DNA from: Beutenbergia cavernae DSM 12333
GTDB lineage: Bacteria; Actinomycetota; Actinomycetes; Actinomycetales; Beutenbergiaceae
Assembly: GCF_000023105.1 (NCBI RefSeq)
Contig: NC_012669.1
Coordinates: 4,527,025-4,591,024, forward strand
Direction: 5' to 3'
Length of the DNA: 64,000 nt
Every line of letters starts with the position of its first letter. Position 1 is the first letter of the stretch. The position numbers and the translations under genes were made by a program. The notes beneath the pieces are model-generated. The model had not been told where the DNA came from and did no database searches. It worked only from the letters and a program-made list of their open reading frames with translations. Shown here piece after piece: positions 7,976 through 17,824 of this stretch.

Positions 7976-8857
7976 ATGACGACCACCGCCCGCACGCCCG
8001 TCACAGTTCTCGGCCTCGGCGCCATGGGCCACGCGCTCGCGGCTGCCGTGACCGGCGCCGCCCACCCGACCACCGTGTGGAACCGCACCCCCGGTCGGGC
8101 CGGCGCGCTCGTCGACGCCGGGGCCACCGAAGCGCGCGACGTCCGCGCCGCGGTCACCGCCGCGCCGCTCGTCGTCGCGTGCCTGCTCGACCACGCCTCC
8201 GTGCACGAGGTGCTGGACCCCGTCGCGGACGCGCTGGCCGGCCGCACGCTCGTCAACGTCACGACGACGACGCCGGAGCAGTCGCGCGAGCTCGCCGCCT
8301 GGGCCGCCGGGCACGGCGTGACGTACCTCGACGGCGGCATCATGGCCACGCCGCCGATGATCGGGCAGCCGGGCTCGTCCGTGCTGTACAGCGGGTCGGC
8401 CGAGGCGTTCGAGGCGCACCGAGCCGTGCTCGACATCTGGGGCGAGAGCACGTACCTCGGCGACGACGCCGGCGTGGCCGCGCTGTACGACCTCGCGCTC
8501 CTGGCGGGCATGTACACGGTGTTCGCGGGTTTCCACCACGGCGCCGCGATGGTCGCCACGGCCGGCATCTCGGCGACCGAGTTCGCCGACCGTGCCGTGC
8601 CGTTCCTCTCGGCCATGATCGGCCACGTGCGCACGGATGCCGCGGCCATCGACGCAGGCGACTACGGCGGGCCGGAGCAGCAGAGCCTCGAGTTCTCCGA
8701 CCTCGGCGACATGGTCCAGGCGAGCGTCGACGCGGGCGTCGCCACCGACGTCGTCGGAGCGGTCCAGGCACTCATCCGCCGCCAGATCGACGCCGGCCAC
8801 GGCACGGACGGCTTCGCGCGCATCTACGAGAGCGTCCGGGCCGGAGGCACGCGATGA
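7976..8857 (+). CDS. NAD(P)-binding beta-hydroxyacid dehydrogenase/imine-reductase-like protein, copy 1
   Basis: A 293-residue oxidoreductase. The Rossmann dinucleotide site is GLGAMG at 13-18, followed by WNRTPGRA, whose Asn-Arg-Thr at the strand-2 end points to NADPH. The middle has TLVNVTTTTPEQSRELAAWA and YLDGGIMATPPMIG. The substrate-binding lysine of classic hydroxyacid dehydrogenases is replaced, as in imine reductases; the equivalent helix reads AALYDLALLAGMY, with Asp/Tyr candidates for the proton donor. Family members reduce cyclic imines or related C=N bonds. GGAGGACCC precedes the ATG. It overlaps the next, paralogous gene by ATGA, so the two are translationally coupled. Confidence 0.9.
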   Translation: MTTTARTPVTVLGLGAMGHALAAAVTGAAHPTTVWNRTPGRAGALVDAGATEARDVRAAVTAAPLVVACLLDHASVHEVLDPVADALAGRTLVNVTTTTPEQSRELAAWAAGHGVTYLDGGIMATPPMIGQPGSSVLYSGSAEAFEAHRAVLDIWGESTYLGDDAGVAALYDLALLAGMYTVFAGFHHGAAMVATAGISATEFADRAVPFLSAMIGHVRTDAAAIDAGDYGGPEQQSLEFSDLGDMVQASVDAGVATDVVGAVQALIRRQIDAGHGTDGFARIYESVRAGGTR

Positions 8858-9735
8858 GCGGCGCCGCGAAGGCCCCGGTCACGCTCGTCGGACTCGGCCC
8901 GATGGGCCAGGCGATGGTGCGCGTGCTGCTCGCCGCGGGCCACCCGGTCACGGTGTGGAACCGGACGCCGTCACGCGCGGACGACCTGGTCGCGGAGGGC
9001 GCCGTCCTCGCGGCGACGCCCGCCGACGCCGTCGGCGCGAGCGAGCTCGTCATCCTCAGCCTCACGGACTACGGGGCGATGCACGACATCCTCGATCCGG
9101 CGGCCGGCGCACTGCGTGGGCGGACCATCGTCAACCTCAGCTCCGACACCCCTGACGTCTCGCGGGCGGCGTCGGCCTGGGCGGACGAGCACGGCGCCAC
9201 CTTCCTCACCGGTGGCGCCATGGTGCCCCCGCCGATGATCGGCACGCCGGCGGCATACGTCTACTACAGCGGCCCGACGGCGACCTTCCGCACCTGGGAG
9301 GCCGTGCTCGCCGTCATCGGTGCGCCTCGCTACCTCGGTGAGGACCCGGGCCTGGCACAGCTGCTGTACCAGGCCCAGCTCGACGTCTTCCTCACCGCGC
9401 TGTCCGGTCTCGCGCACGCGACGGCGCTCACCGCCGCTGCGGGAGTTCCGGCCGCCGAGTTCCTCCCCGACGCGATGCGTACGCTCACCGAGATCCCGGC
9501 GATGGCGACGCCGGCGGAGCTCGCCCGGTCGTTCGACACCGGGGTGCATCCGGGCGACCTCGCCACCGCGACGATGATGGGCGCCACGGCCGCGCACATC
9601 CTCGCAGCCAGCGAGTCGGCCGGCATCGACCTGGAGCTCCCGCGGGCCGTCGCGTCGCACTACGAGCGAGCGATCGCGGCGGGTCACGGCCGCGACAGCT
9701 GGACCAGCATCCTCGAGGTGATCCGCGCCCGCTGA
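8854..9735 (+). CDS. NAD(P)-binding beta-hydroxyacid dehydrogenase/imine-reductase-like protein, copy 2
   Basis: A 293-residue paralogue of the preceding gene with exactly the same length. It has GLGPMG at 13-18 and WNRTPSRADDLV for the cofactor site, then TIVNLSSDTPDVSRAASAWA and FLTGGAMVPPPMIGTPAAYVYYSG. The catalytic-helix region is LAQLLYQAQLDVFLTALSG, differing from copy 1 in having Gln and a shifted Asp, so substrate or stereochemistry probably differs. The start overlaps the upstream stop (ATGA). The pair sits under a divergent HxlR regulator, suggesting induction by an electrophile or toxic imine; that is inference. Confidence 0.9.
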   Translation: MSGAAKAPVTLVGLGPMGQAMVRVLLAAGHPVTVWNRTPSRADDLVAEGAVLAATPADAVGASELVILSLTDYGAMHDILDPAAGALRGRTIVNLSSDTPDVSRAASAWADEHGATFLTGGAMVPPPMIGTPAAYVYYSGPTATFRTWEAVLAVIGAPRYLGEDPGLAQLLYQAQLDVFLTALSGLAHATALTAAAGVPAAEFLPDAMRTLTEIPAMATPAELARSFDTGVHPGDLATATMMGATAAHILAASESAGIDLELPRAVASHYERAIAAGHGRDSWTSILEVIRAR

Positions 9736-9821
9736 ACCGCCCCCGCTCGCGTGTCACATCCTGGGGACCTGCGCCGTCCACCTGGCAGAGGGCGCCGAAC
9801 GGCGCCCGAGGGAGGAACGAC

Positions 9822-10631
9822 ATGGACCCGATCCTGGTCACCGGCGGCACCGGCACGGCCGGCCGCCTCGTCGTGGCGCGACTGCGCGAGGCGGGTCGCG
9901 ACGTGCGCGTGCTCACCCGTTCGGCAAGGCCCCGGGCCGACGGCGTCACGTACGTGACGGGCGACCTCACCACCGGCGACGGCGTGGCCGCAGCGCTCGA
10001 CGGCGTCGGCTCCGTCATCAACTGCGCCGGTGCGAACGGCATCCACGAGCAGGTCGCACGCACGCTCGCCCGGTCCGCCGCGGCGGCGGGCGTGCGGCAC
10101 CTCGTCCACCTGTCGGTCGTCGGCGCGGAACGGGTCCGGGTGCGCAGCCGGTTCGACCGCCAGTCGTTCGGCTACTTCGACGAGATGCGCCACGGCGAGC
10201 TCGCCGTCGAGGGGTCGGGAGCCGCCTGGACGACGCTTCGCGCCACCCAGTTCCACGACCTCATCGCCACGGCAGCGGGCTTCCTCGTGAAGTCGCCGGT
10301 CGTTCCGTCGCTCACCCGGATGCGGTTCCAGCCGGTCGAGGCCGACGACGTCGCGGCGCGCCTCGTCGCGTTGGTCGACGGCGAGCCGCACCGCGGCTAC
10401 GTCGAGATCGGAGGACCCGAGGTGCTCCCGATGAAGGAGCTCCTGCGCCAGTACCTCGACGCTCGCGGACTGCGCCGCGTGCTGCTCCCCGTGCGGCTCC
10501 CGGGCGCCGCGGCGGCGTCGATCCGCGACGGGGCCAACCTCACGCCCGACCACGCGGACGGCACCCGCACCTGGGCGGACTTCCTCACGGGCGGGTCGCT
10601 GGCCGCGCGAGCCGCGGCCGCGCGCGGCTGA
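9822..10631 (+). CDS. NmrA-like / atypical SDR NAD(P)-binding protein
   Basis: A 269-residue atypical short-chain dehydrogenase. The glycine motif TGGTGTAG is at 7-14, followed by LREAGRDVRVLTRSARP as strand 2 with an Arg suited to NADP. VINCAG and HLVHLSVVGAERVR are the later Rossmann strands. The classic YxxxK is replaced by a Ser-Val-Val-Gly arrangement, and the region GYFDEMRHGELAVEGSGAAWTTLRATQF is typical of NmrA/HSCARG-type proteins. Such proteins are redox sensors or quinone/azo reductases. A GAGGGAGG site precedes the ATG, and a GGGCGCC/GGCGCCC hairpin lies just upstream of it. It is 86 nt behind the imine-reductase pair and could share its transcript. Confidence 0.88.
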   Translation: MDPILVTGGTGTAGRLVVARLREAGRDVRVLTRSARPRADGVTYVTGDLTTGDGVAAALDGVGSVINCAGANGIHEQVARTLARSAAAAGVRHLVHLSVVGAERVRVRSRFDRQSFGYFDEMRHGELAVEGSGAAWTTLRATQFHDLIATAAGFLVKSPVVPSLTRMRFQPVEADDVAARLVALVDGEPHRGYVEIGGPEVLPMKELLRQYLDARGLRRVLLPVRLPGAAAASIRDGANLTPDHADGTRTWADFLTGGSLAARAAAARG

Positions 10632-10641
10632 GGAGACCCCG

Positions 10642-13005
10642 CTACTCCCGCCGCTGCACCGCCCGGAGCTCCGTCTCGTGGACCTTCGCGGCGTCGTGCG
10701 GCGCGAGCTCAACCGGCTCCAGCTGGATGTCGACGCGGTCGATCGTCCCGGTGAACCGGAACGGCGGACGGTAGTCGGTCGTCACCGGCTGGCCGGTGTC
10801 CTCGCCGATGCCGAACGTGTCGACGCCGAACCGTGCGAACACCGTCCTCTCGGCGCGCCCGGATCCGACCGGTGCGCCGTCGACGGTGAGCGTGACGTCC
10901 GCCCCCTTGCCGATGCCGCCGCCGTCATAGGCGAACTCCACGCCGACTACGGCGTCACCGGCCGGCAGCGGTTGCGCCGCCCGCACCGTCGTGTGCTCGC
11001 CGTAGTAGTTGTAGTCGAAGATCGGTACGCCGTCCTTCAGGTACAGCGACATCCCGCCCGCGACGCCGCCGATCGCCATGATGACGCCGTTCGTCGCCGC
11101 GCCCTCCATCGTGACACGTGCGGCGAGCTTCCAGCTGCGGTTCTTCATCGACGGCGCCGCCGTCTCGGGCAGGCGCGTGGCGCCGGCGTAGAACGTGAAG
11201 TCGAGCGCCTCAGGGTCCGACCCGGGCGCCGTCGGCTTCGGGATCAGCGCGCGAGCGACTCCGCGATCGTCCAGCGGGTAGACGTGGTACTTCTCCGCGG
11301 CCTCGTCGAACCTGTGCTTCATCTCCTCGAGCTTCTCGGGCATCGCCTCGGCCAGGTCCTTCGCCTCCGAGAAGTCCTGCTCCAGGTGGTACAGCTCCCA
11401 GCGGTCCTGGTCCCAATTACCGGGTGCGATGTCCTGCCGCCACGGCAGCGTGTGCTGAGCGTTGGCCTTCCAGCCGTCGGAGTAGATCGATCGGTTGCTG
11501 AGGATCTCGAAGTACTGCTCGCCGCGGCCCTCGAATCCCGGGTCGGTCAGGCTCGGGAGGAACGACCGGCCCGCGAGGGGCATCTGCTCGATCCCGTTCA
11601 CCGTGTCCGGCATCGTGACGCCGGCGGCCTCGTACAGCGTCGGCGCGACGTCGACGAGGTGCAGGAACGGGTCGCGGGGCACCGGGTCGTGGGACACCCG
11701 AGCGGGCCAGCTCACCACCATCGGGTTGCGCGAGCCGCCGAGGTGCGAGGCGACCTGCTTCACCCACTGGAACGGGGTGTTGCCCGCCCACGCCCAGCCG
11801 AGCGGGTAGTGCGGCTCCGTCTCGGGTCCGCCGAGCTTGTCGAGGTCCGCCAGGATCTCCTCGATCGACGGCAGGATCCCGCTCAGGTTCTTGATCTCGT
11901 CGAGGGTGCCATCGGGACCGCCCTCCGACGACGCCCCGTTGTCGCCCACGATGTAGAGCACGAGGGTGTTCTCGGCGTCGGGCAGCTCCTTGATCGCGTC
12001 GAGGAGCCGCCCCACCTCGTGGTCCGTGAACGCGAAGTACCCGGCATAGTTCTCGAACAGCGCGCAGTAGACCCTCTTCTGCTGCTCGCTGAGCGAGTCC
12101 CACTCCGCCACCCAGTCGGGACGCGGAGTCAGCTCGGCGTCGGGCGGGACGATGCCCATCCTCTTCTGGTTCGCGAACACCACGTCGCGGTACTTCTCCC
12201 ACCCCATGTCGAACGCGCCCGTGAAGCGGTCGCGCCACTCCTTCGTGACGTGGTGCGGCGCGTGCATCGCACCCGGTGCGAAGTACATGAAGAACGGCTT
12301 GTCCGGCGCGACCGACGTCGCGTACCGCATGCGTGAGATCGCCCGGTCGGTCATGTCGGTCATGAAGTGGTAGCCCTCGTCGGGCCCCTTGTCCGGTTCC
12401 ACCGGAGTCGTGTTCTCGAACAGCACCGGGTAGTACTGGTGGGTCTCGCCCGCGTTGAAGCCGTAGAAGTACTCGAAACCCATCCCCGTCGGCCACCGGT
12501 CGAACGGTCCGGCGACGCTCGTCTCCCAGTCAGGCGTGTTGTGGTTCTTCCCGAACCACCAGGTCGAGTAGCCGTTGTCCTTGAGGACCTCGGCCACCGT
12601 CGCGGTCGTCCTCGGGATCATGGTCGTGTAGCTCGGGAACCCCGTGGCCCACTCCATGAGGAACCCGTTGCCGGTGTCGTGGTGGTTGCGCCCGGTCAGC
12701 AGCGCGGCCCGTGACGGGCCGCAGATCGCCGTGGTGTGGAAGCGGTTGTAGCGCAGCCCCTCGCTCGCGAGCTTGTCCAGGTTCGGGGTCGGGATCAGCC
12801 CGCCGAACGTCGACGTCTGACCGAAGCCGACGTCGTCGAGCAGGATGACGACGATGTTCGGGGCGCCCTCGGGCGCCGTCGGGATCCGCGGCCAGGCGGC
12901 CTCGGACTCCACGTAGGTCCTGCCGATCGTGCCCTCGAACGGCGGAGGTGGCTGTGGGATCGCCGAGGGCGTCTCCGGCGATGGGCCGGACGAGGTGGCT
13001 GTCAT
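10642..13005 (-). CDS. Arylsulfatase (type I, formylglycine-dependent), copy 1
   Basis: A 787-residue sulfatase without a signal peptide, so probably cytoplasmic. Metal-binding LLDDVGFG starts near 56. The modification motif C-G-P-S-R is at 95-99 within [17 protein letters not shown]; the cysteine is converted to formylglycine by a generating enzyme that is not in this window. [22 protein letters not shown] and [18 protein letters not shown] follow the family order. A C-terminal beta domain of about 150 residues resembles that of related actinobacterial sulfatases. The ATG at 13005 is chosen over a GTG two codons earlier. It starts only 21 nt after a surface-protein stop codon, so the two are probably cotranscribed. 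Confidence 0.93.
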   Translation of the reverse strand: MTATSSGPSPETPSAIPQPPPPFEGTIGRTYVESEAAWPRIPTAPEGAPNIVVILLDDVGFGQTSTFGGLIPTPNLDKLASEGLRYNRFHTTAICGPSRAALLTGRNHHDTGNGFLMEWATGFPSYTTMIPRTTATVAEVLKDNGYSTWWFGKNHNTPDWETSVAGPFDRWPTGMGFEYFYGFNAGETHQYYPVLFENTTPVEPDKGPDEGYHFMTDMTDRAISRMRYATSVAPDKPFFMYFAPGAMHAPHHVTKEWRDRFTGAFDMGWEKYRDVVFANQKRMGIVPPDAELTPRPDWVAEWDSLSEQQKRVYCALFENYAGYFAFTDHEVGRLLDAIKELPDAENTLVLYIVGDNGASSEGGPDGTLDEIKNLSGILPSIEEILADLDKLGGPETEPHYPLGWAWAGNTPFQWVKQVASHLGGSRNPMVVSWPARVSHDPVPRDPFLHLVDVAPTLYEAAGVTMPDTVNGIEQMPLAGRSFLPSLTDPGFEGRGEQYFEILSNRSIYSDGWKANAQHTLPWRQDIAPGNWDQDRWELYHLEQDFSEAKDLAEAMPEKLEEMKHRFDEAAEKYHVYPLDDRGVARALIPKPTAPGSDPEALDFTFYAGATRLPETAAPSMKNRSWKLAARVTMEGAATNGVIMAIGGVAGGMSLYLKDGVPIFDYNYYGEHTTVRAAQPLPAGDAVVGVEFAYDGGGIGKGADVTLTVDGAPVGSGRAERTVFARFGVDTFGIGEDTGQPVTTDYRPPFRFTGTIDRVDIQLEPVELAPHDAAKVHETELRAVQRRE

Positions 13006-13026
13006 GGCCACATCTCACACCATGGA

Positions 13027-15354
13027 TCAACCTCCCGCGCGGCCTCGCCGTCGGGCGATCGCGGCGGCGAGCGTGCCGGCGACGAGCAGCGCGAGCGCGA
13101 CCCCGGGCAGCGGCCCGACGTCGGATCCCGTACCCGGCAGCTCGCCGCCGGGTCCGGGCCCCGGGCCGGGATCTGTCGGCGAGGGCGTGGGGGCCGGCGT
13201 GGTGCTTGCCGTGTTCGTGACGACGACGGCGCCCGTCGCCCCGGCGCCGACCGTGAGCGTGTTCGTCAGCTCCCCGTCGACGGTGATCGCCGCGGTGCCC
13301 CAGGTGACGCCGGCGACGTCGGGGAGGGTGATCTCCTCGAACGTCACGACGGTGCCCTCCGGCAGGTCGTCCGGACCGATGACCGGCGTCCCGTCGGCCG
13401 GCACCTCGAGCTCGCCCGTGACGGGGCCGGCGCCCGCGTCGTAGGAGAAGCTGACGGTGAACGTCGTCCCCGGCGGCACGAGCGACGCGGCGTCACCGGC
13501 CACCACCTTCGCGACGGTGAAACCCCCGAGCGTGCTCACGTACGTGTTCGTGACGGTCACGGCCGTCGGGCTCGCCTCGTCCGCCCCGATCGTGACCCCG
13601 GCCGGACCGATGGTGACGCCGTCCCACCGGAACCCCTCGTCCGCGAAGTCGCCGTCCTCCTCGACCAGGTCCTCGCTGAGGTCGCACGTCGTTCCCACCG
13701 GGAACCACGCCTCGCCGCCCCCAGCAACGGGACCGCCGGTGACGCCGTCGGCGACGCCGATCGTGCCGTCGCTCACCGCGGGGTCCGCGGGATCGCCGTC
13801 CACGTAGGCGTCGGCGGAGCACGTCCAGTCGACGTCGAAGTCCCGGTCGCCCACGTAGCCGCCGTCCGGCCCGTCGACGACCTTCGTCACGTCGAACGTG
13901 CCGAGCAACGTGTTCGCGAGGTTCAGCTCGATGATCTGACCGGCGTCGGTGACGGTGAAGGTGCTGGTGACGACGCCGTCGACGGTGATCACCGGGTTCG
14001 CCCATTCCATCCCCGCCAGGTCGACCGGCAGAAGCTCGCCGTCGACCTCCTGGGTGACGGCGGCGAGGTTCTCGAAGATCTCGCACTCCGCGCCGATCGG
14101 CAGGCTCGAGTGCAGGTCGACCGCGCCCACGGTCACTCCCCACCTGGTCGTGAAGATCGCCCCGTCGGCAGTCACGCACCGGATCCCGCCGGTGAAGTGC
14201 AGGTTCTCGAACGGGGTGCCGTCCGCCACGTCCTTGGTGATCTCCACGGAGCCGAGCGGTGTGGCCCCGGGCGTCGGGTCGCACGGGAACGCGAAGTTCC
14301 ACGGGAAGTTGTGGTGCTCGGTGCCCGTGCCGGCCATCGTGTAGTCGCCGCCGACGTAGACGCGCCCGTTCGTGCTGGTCTCCGTGGTGAGGTCGACATT
14401 CGGCCCGAGGATCGAGCCCATGAACTGGCTGGACCCGGCGATGTCGACGGTGGTCGTGCCCGTGAAGTTCCACAGCAGGCTCGAGGCGAAGTCGCCGAAG
14501 CCGGGGAAGCCGAACGCGTCCACGCGCACGCCGTCCTTGCGGATGTCCAACGGCGCGAAGCCGGTGACGGGGCCGCCCGTGACGTTGACGACGATCGAGG
14601 CGCCGTCGGGGAAGCCGTCGAACGCCAGGCCGGAGATGCCCGCGAGGTCGGCGGCATCGACCTCGAACACCTGCAGGGTCGCCGTCGGGTCGGTGGACGT
14701 GAACGTCAGAGTGGGCGCCGCGGCGACGGCGGTTCCGGTCACCGCCTCGGCGGCAAGCGTCGTCGACGCCGTGACCATGTCTGCGGGGAACGACGTCGGG
14801 TCGTACGGGAGGAGGGCGGCCGGGCCCATGTTCTGGGTCAGTCCGCCGCCGTTGGTGGTCAACCGTTCCTCGCCCGACACCGCACCGCCGACGTGCACCG
14901 CCCCACCGCCCGTGACCAGGGGGCCGACGTCGACGGAGGACTGCCCGCCCAGCGTCATGTCACCGCCGACCGCGAGCATCGTGGACCCGGGTTCGGGAAC
15001 GATCCCCGAGCCGGCTCCGACCACGCCGATGTCGAACAGCCCGGGGCGGTCGAACGTCGCATCCCCGTGCACGACCATGAGCCCCTCGGACTCCGCGGCG
15101 TCGGGCACGGCGTGGAAGTCGCCCCCGACGTACACGGCCACCGCGTTGTCCGTGAAGATCGGGACGCTCCCGCCGTTCGGCATCTCGCCGTCGCCCGGGC
15201 ACTCCGGTGCCGGGTCGGCGCTCGCCGGGGCCAGCGGGCTCAGGACGGCCGAGACCGGGACGTAGCCCGCGACCGCCAGGCATGCGCCCAGACCGAACGC
15301 TGCCCACGTCCGACGTCGGAGCGTGCGCTGCGCAGTGCGCGTTCGTGATCTCAC
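13027..15354 (-). CDS. LPxTG-anchored surface protein with choice-of-anchor-A and DUF5979-like repeats
   Basis: A 775-residue cell-wall protein. A signal peptide (RTWAAFGLGACLAVAGYVPV, cleaved after ASA-like residues) is followed by a globular N-terminal domain (about 45-330) with AVAVYVGGDFHAVPDAAESEG and SSQFMGSILGPN. This resembles the choice-of-anchor-A domain of ice-binding-like and collagen-binding proteins. Four Ig-like DUF5979-type repeats then follow, each with an 'F.v.K.v.G' strand and an 'ITVDG' segment. The C-terminus is a Pro/Gly stalk, LPGTG, a hydrophobic helix and an Arg-rich tail, the sortase signal. A GTG preceded by GGGAGG is taken as the start. No sortase is encoded here. 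Confidence 0.9.
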   Translation of the reverse strand: MRSRTRTAQRTLRRRTWAAFGLGACLAVAGYVPVSAVLSPLAPASADPAPECPGDGEMPNGGSVPIFTDNAVAVYVGGDFHAVPDAAESEGLMVVHGDATFDRPGLFDIGVVGAGSGIVPEPGSTMLAVGGDMTLGGQSSVDVGPLVTGGGAVHVGGAVSGEERLTTNGGGLTQNMGPAALLPYDPTSFPADMVTASTTLAAEAVTGTAVAAAPTLTFTSTDPTATLQVFEVDAADLAGISGLAFDGFPDGASIVVNVTGGPVTGFAPLDIRKDGVRVDAFGFPGFGDFASSLLWNFTGTTTVDIAGSSQFMGSILGPNVDLTTETSTNGRVYVGGDYTMAGTGTEHHNFPWNFAFPCDPTPGATPLGSVEITKDVADGTPFENLHFTGGIRCVTADGAIFTTRWGVTVGAVDLHSSLPIGAECEIFENLAAVTQEVDGELLPVDLAGMEWANPVITVDGVVTSTFTVTDAGQIIELNLANTLLGTFDVTKVVDGPDGGYVGDRDFDVDWTCSADAYVDGDPADPAVSDGTIGVADGVTGGPVAGGGEAWFPVGTTCDLSEDLVEEDGDFADEGFRWDGVTIGPAGVTIGADEASPTAVTVTNTYVSTLGGFTVAKVVAGDAASLVPPGTTFTVSFSYDAGAGPVTGELEVPADGTPVIGPDDLPEGTVVTFEEITLPDVAGVTWGTAAITVDGELTNTLTVGAGATGAVVVTNTASTTPAPTPSPTDPGPGPGPGGELPGTGSDVGPLPGVALALLVAGTLAAAIARRRGRAGG

Positions 15355-15430
15355 GTGCGGAACCTCCCGAACGCCGAGTGTCCAGGAGCGCACCAACCGA
15401 GGCAACCGTGCCGGCCGGCGCGCGTCGCGC

Positions 15431-17731
15431 TCAGCGTGCCCGGGCGTGCGTGCCGCGTCGTCGGCCGGCGGCGACGAGAGCGCAGCCCGCCGCAGCCAGC
15501 AGCGCGGCCGTGAGAGCGAGCGCGTCGGCATCGGCCCCGGTCGCCGGCAGCCGGCCCGGCGGCGTGCCCGGCCCGGGCGAACCCGGGCCGGGATCACCCG
15601 GCGTCGGGGTCGGGGTCGGCGCCGTCACGGCCTGCAGCACGAAGTCGAGTCCGGCGACGGCGGTCTCCGCGACGTCGAACGTGAGCACCGGCTCGCCGTC
15701 GACCTCGTACCCCTCGGGCGGGGTGACCTCGGCCGTGTAGCCCGCGCCGGGCGGCAGCTCGAGCCCCCAGGTGCCGTCGTCACCGGTGGTCACCGTCCCG
15801 ACGACGGCACCGCCCGAGTCCCGGACCGTGACCTCCGCGCCCGGCACCGGGTTGCCGTCGGTGTCCGTGACGGTGCCGCCCGCCGGGACCGTGAGCGGCG
15901 GCTCGTCGGCGGCCACGACGAAGTCCTGGTCGAGCCGACTCTCGCCGGCCGCCGTGATCGTGGTGGTGAGCTCCGTGACGTCGCCCGTGTACCCGTCCGG
16001 CACGGTGAGCGTGATCGTGTACTCGCCCTGCGGGAGCTGGTCGAGGAAGTAGCTGCCGGCGTCGTCGGTGGTCAGCGCGACGTCACCGTCCGGGCCGCTC
16101 ACCGTGACGGTCGCGCCCGCGATCGGGTTGCCCTCGTCGTCGGTCACCGTCCCGCCGACGGCGCCCGGCTTCTGGACGGCGAAGTCGACGTCGGTCACAT
16201 CCTCGGTCTCGACGGTGACCTGCTGCTCCGTGGGGCCGTCGGCCGTGTAGCCGAACGGCACCTCGAGCGTCACCGTGTAGTCGCCGGGCGGCAGGTCGCC
16301 GAAGGAGTACGTGCCGTCCGCGGCGGTCGGCGTCGTGAACGTGCCGCCCGGGCCGGTGATCGTCACGACGGCGCCCGGCACGCCGGAGCCGCCGGCCGTC
16401 ACCGTGCCGGACACCGAGGCCGGCGCCTGGACCACGAAGTCGTTCCCCGTGCTCGGCTCCTCCTGACCGACCTCCACCGTGATGTTCGGCGGAGCGGAGA
16501 CCTCGGTGAATCCCGGCGGCAGGTCACCGAGCGAGAACTCGTACTCCTGCGGCTGCCCACCCACGAGGTCCCACGGGACGTCGTCGACGACGTACCGCCC
16601 CTGCGAGTCCGTGACCGCCGTGAACGGGTCGCCCCCGCCGACCGGGGTGAGCGTCACCGTGACGCCCGGAACCGGCTCGCCGTCGGTCGTCAGGACCGCA
16701 CCGCTGACGGCGATGGGCACGATGTCGCGGATGCCGAAGTCGATGCCTGTGGCATCCGTGGTCGACAGGTCCGCCGGCAGGATCGTGGGAGCCAAGGAGA
16801 AGTACCCGGGATGTCCAGGTGGTGCCGGCGGTGCGGTCACCTCGACGGTGTACCCGTCCGCCGCGGCGTAGCCGGGGAACGAGTAGGTGCCGTCGGCGGC
16901 CGACGTCGTGGTCGCGAGCTGCGTGCCGTCCGGGCCGAACAGCGTGAGCGTGGCGCCGCCCAGCGGCCCGTCGACGTCGTGCGTCACGGTCCCGGTGATG
17001 TCCCGCGCCAGCGAGGCGAACCACGTCTGGTAGACCGGGAAGCCCGACCGCTGGAAGAAGAAGACCGTCAGGCTCGTGATCGGCACGGTCGGGGAGAACC
17101 AGCCGGCGGCGCCGGACGTGTCGAGCCCGGCCGCGTTGCCGAGGACCTCGCCGGACACCGGGTCGAACGTGGCGACGTCGGCGGCGCTGCCCGTGCATGC
17201 CGGGCTCGGCGTGGTCGCGCAGTAGTTGAACCCGCCCTGCCAGCCCAGCTCGGCGCCGGTGAGGAGCTGTCCGTCCTCGCCGCGGGCGATGACCACCGCG
17301 CGGTCGGCGTCGATGTCGCCCAGCACGAACGACCACCCGCCGGCCGGCGTCGGCCGCTCGAAGGTGTAGGTGGTGGTCGACGGCGACGTCGCGTTGTCCG
17401 CGCGCGGCCGCAGGTTGAGATAGGACTGGTTCTGGCTCGAGCCGTACACGGCCCCCGGCGGCGTCGCGGCGCTCATCCAGATGCTCGCCCCGGACTGCAC
17501 GCCGACCTGCCCGCCGCGCGAGTCCGTCGTGACGGTCGCCGCGGGGAAGCCGCCCGCGGGGAGCTGCATCGTCGTCGTGAACGCACCGGCCGACCCGGCG
17601 AGCGGCTGCCACGACGCCCAGCCCGCCGTCGTCGCGGCGACGGCCGCCGACGGCGCGAGGGCCAGCACCGCGGCGAGGAGCGTCACGAGCACGGCGGGGG
17701 CCGCTGCGCGGCGTCGGGTCGCACGGATCAC
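15431..17731 (-). CDS. LPxTG-anchored surface protein with carboxypeptidase-regulatory-like repeats
   Basis: A 766-residue cell-wall protein. After a signal peptide (AVLVTLLAAVLALAPSAAVA), an N-terminal domain of about 230 residues holds NYCATTP and WSFVLGDIDADRAVVIARG. It then has about six prealbumin-like repeats of the SdrD-B/CarboxypepD_reg type, each with 'v.G.V..d.g.p..ga.Vtv...dG' and 'T..dG.Y.f..lp.G.Y.v.l'. A Pro/Gly stalk leads to LPATG, a hydrophobic helix and a basic tail. The start is a GTG 6 nt behind TACGTT with no Shine-Dalgarno, so a leaderless transcript is likely. The next surface gene follows 76 nt downstream on the same strand. Confidence 0.9.
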   Translation of the reverse strand: MIRATRRRAAAPAVLVTLLAAVLALAPSAAVAATTAGWASWQPLAGSAGAFTTTMQLPAGGFPAATVTTDSRGGQVGVQSGASIWMSAATPPGAVYGSSQNQSYLNLRPRADNATSPSTTTYTFERPTPAGGWSFVLGDIDADRAVVIARGEDGQLLTGAELGWQGGFNYCATTPSPACTGSAADVATFDPVSGEVLGNAAGLDTSGAAGWFSPTVPITSLTVFFFQRSGFPVYQTWFASLARDITGTVTHDVDGPLGGATLTLFGPDGTQLATTTSAADGTYSFPGYAAADGYTVEVTAPPAPPGHPGYFSLAPTILPADLSTTDATGIDFGIRDIVPIAVSGAVLTTDGEPVPGVTVTLTPVGGGDPFTAVTDSQGRYVVDDVPWDLVGGQPQEYEFSLGDLPPGFTEVSAPPNITVEVGQEEPSTGNDFVVQAPASVSGTVTAGGSGVPGAVVTITGPGGTFTTPTAADGTYSFGDLPPGDYTVTLEVPFGYTADGPTEQQVTVETEDVTDVDFAVQKPGAVGGTVTDDEGNPIAGATVTVSGPDGDVALTTDDAGSYFLDQLPQGEYTITLTVPDGYTGDVTELTTTITAAGESRLDQDFVVAADEPPLTVPAGGTVTDTDGNPVPGAEVTVRDSGGAVVGTVTTGDDGTWGLELPPGAGYTAEVTPPEGYEVDGEPVLTFDVAETAVAGLDFVLQAVTAPTPTPTPGDPGPGSPGPGTPPGRLPATGADADALALTAALLAAAGCALVAAGRRRGTHARAR

Positions 17732-17824
17732 GGAGGAAACGTATAAGACGGGCCTCTCAGGCGCCAGGCCTCGCACGTGAACGTTCAAGGACCGCCCGGT
17801 GGCGCCGTCGACGAGGCCGCCGTC

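Noticed and set aside
10678-12336. Long plus-strand frames opposite the first arylsulfatase and the surface proteins
   Set aside because: High-GC shadow frames with Arg/Val-rich, non-family sequence; the minus-strand genes have clear motifs and start signals.
12736-15348. An 870-codon plus-strand frame over the LPxTG gene
   Set aside because: Composition is a mirror of the true gene, with no domain, signal peptide or hydrophobic segment.
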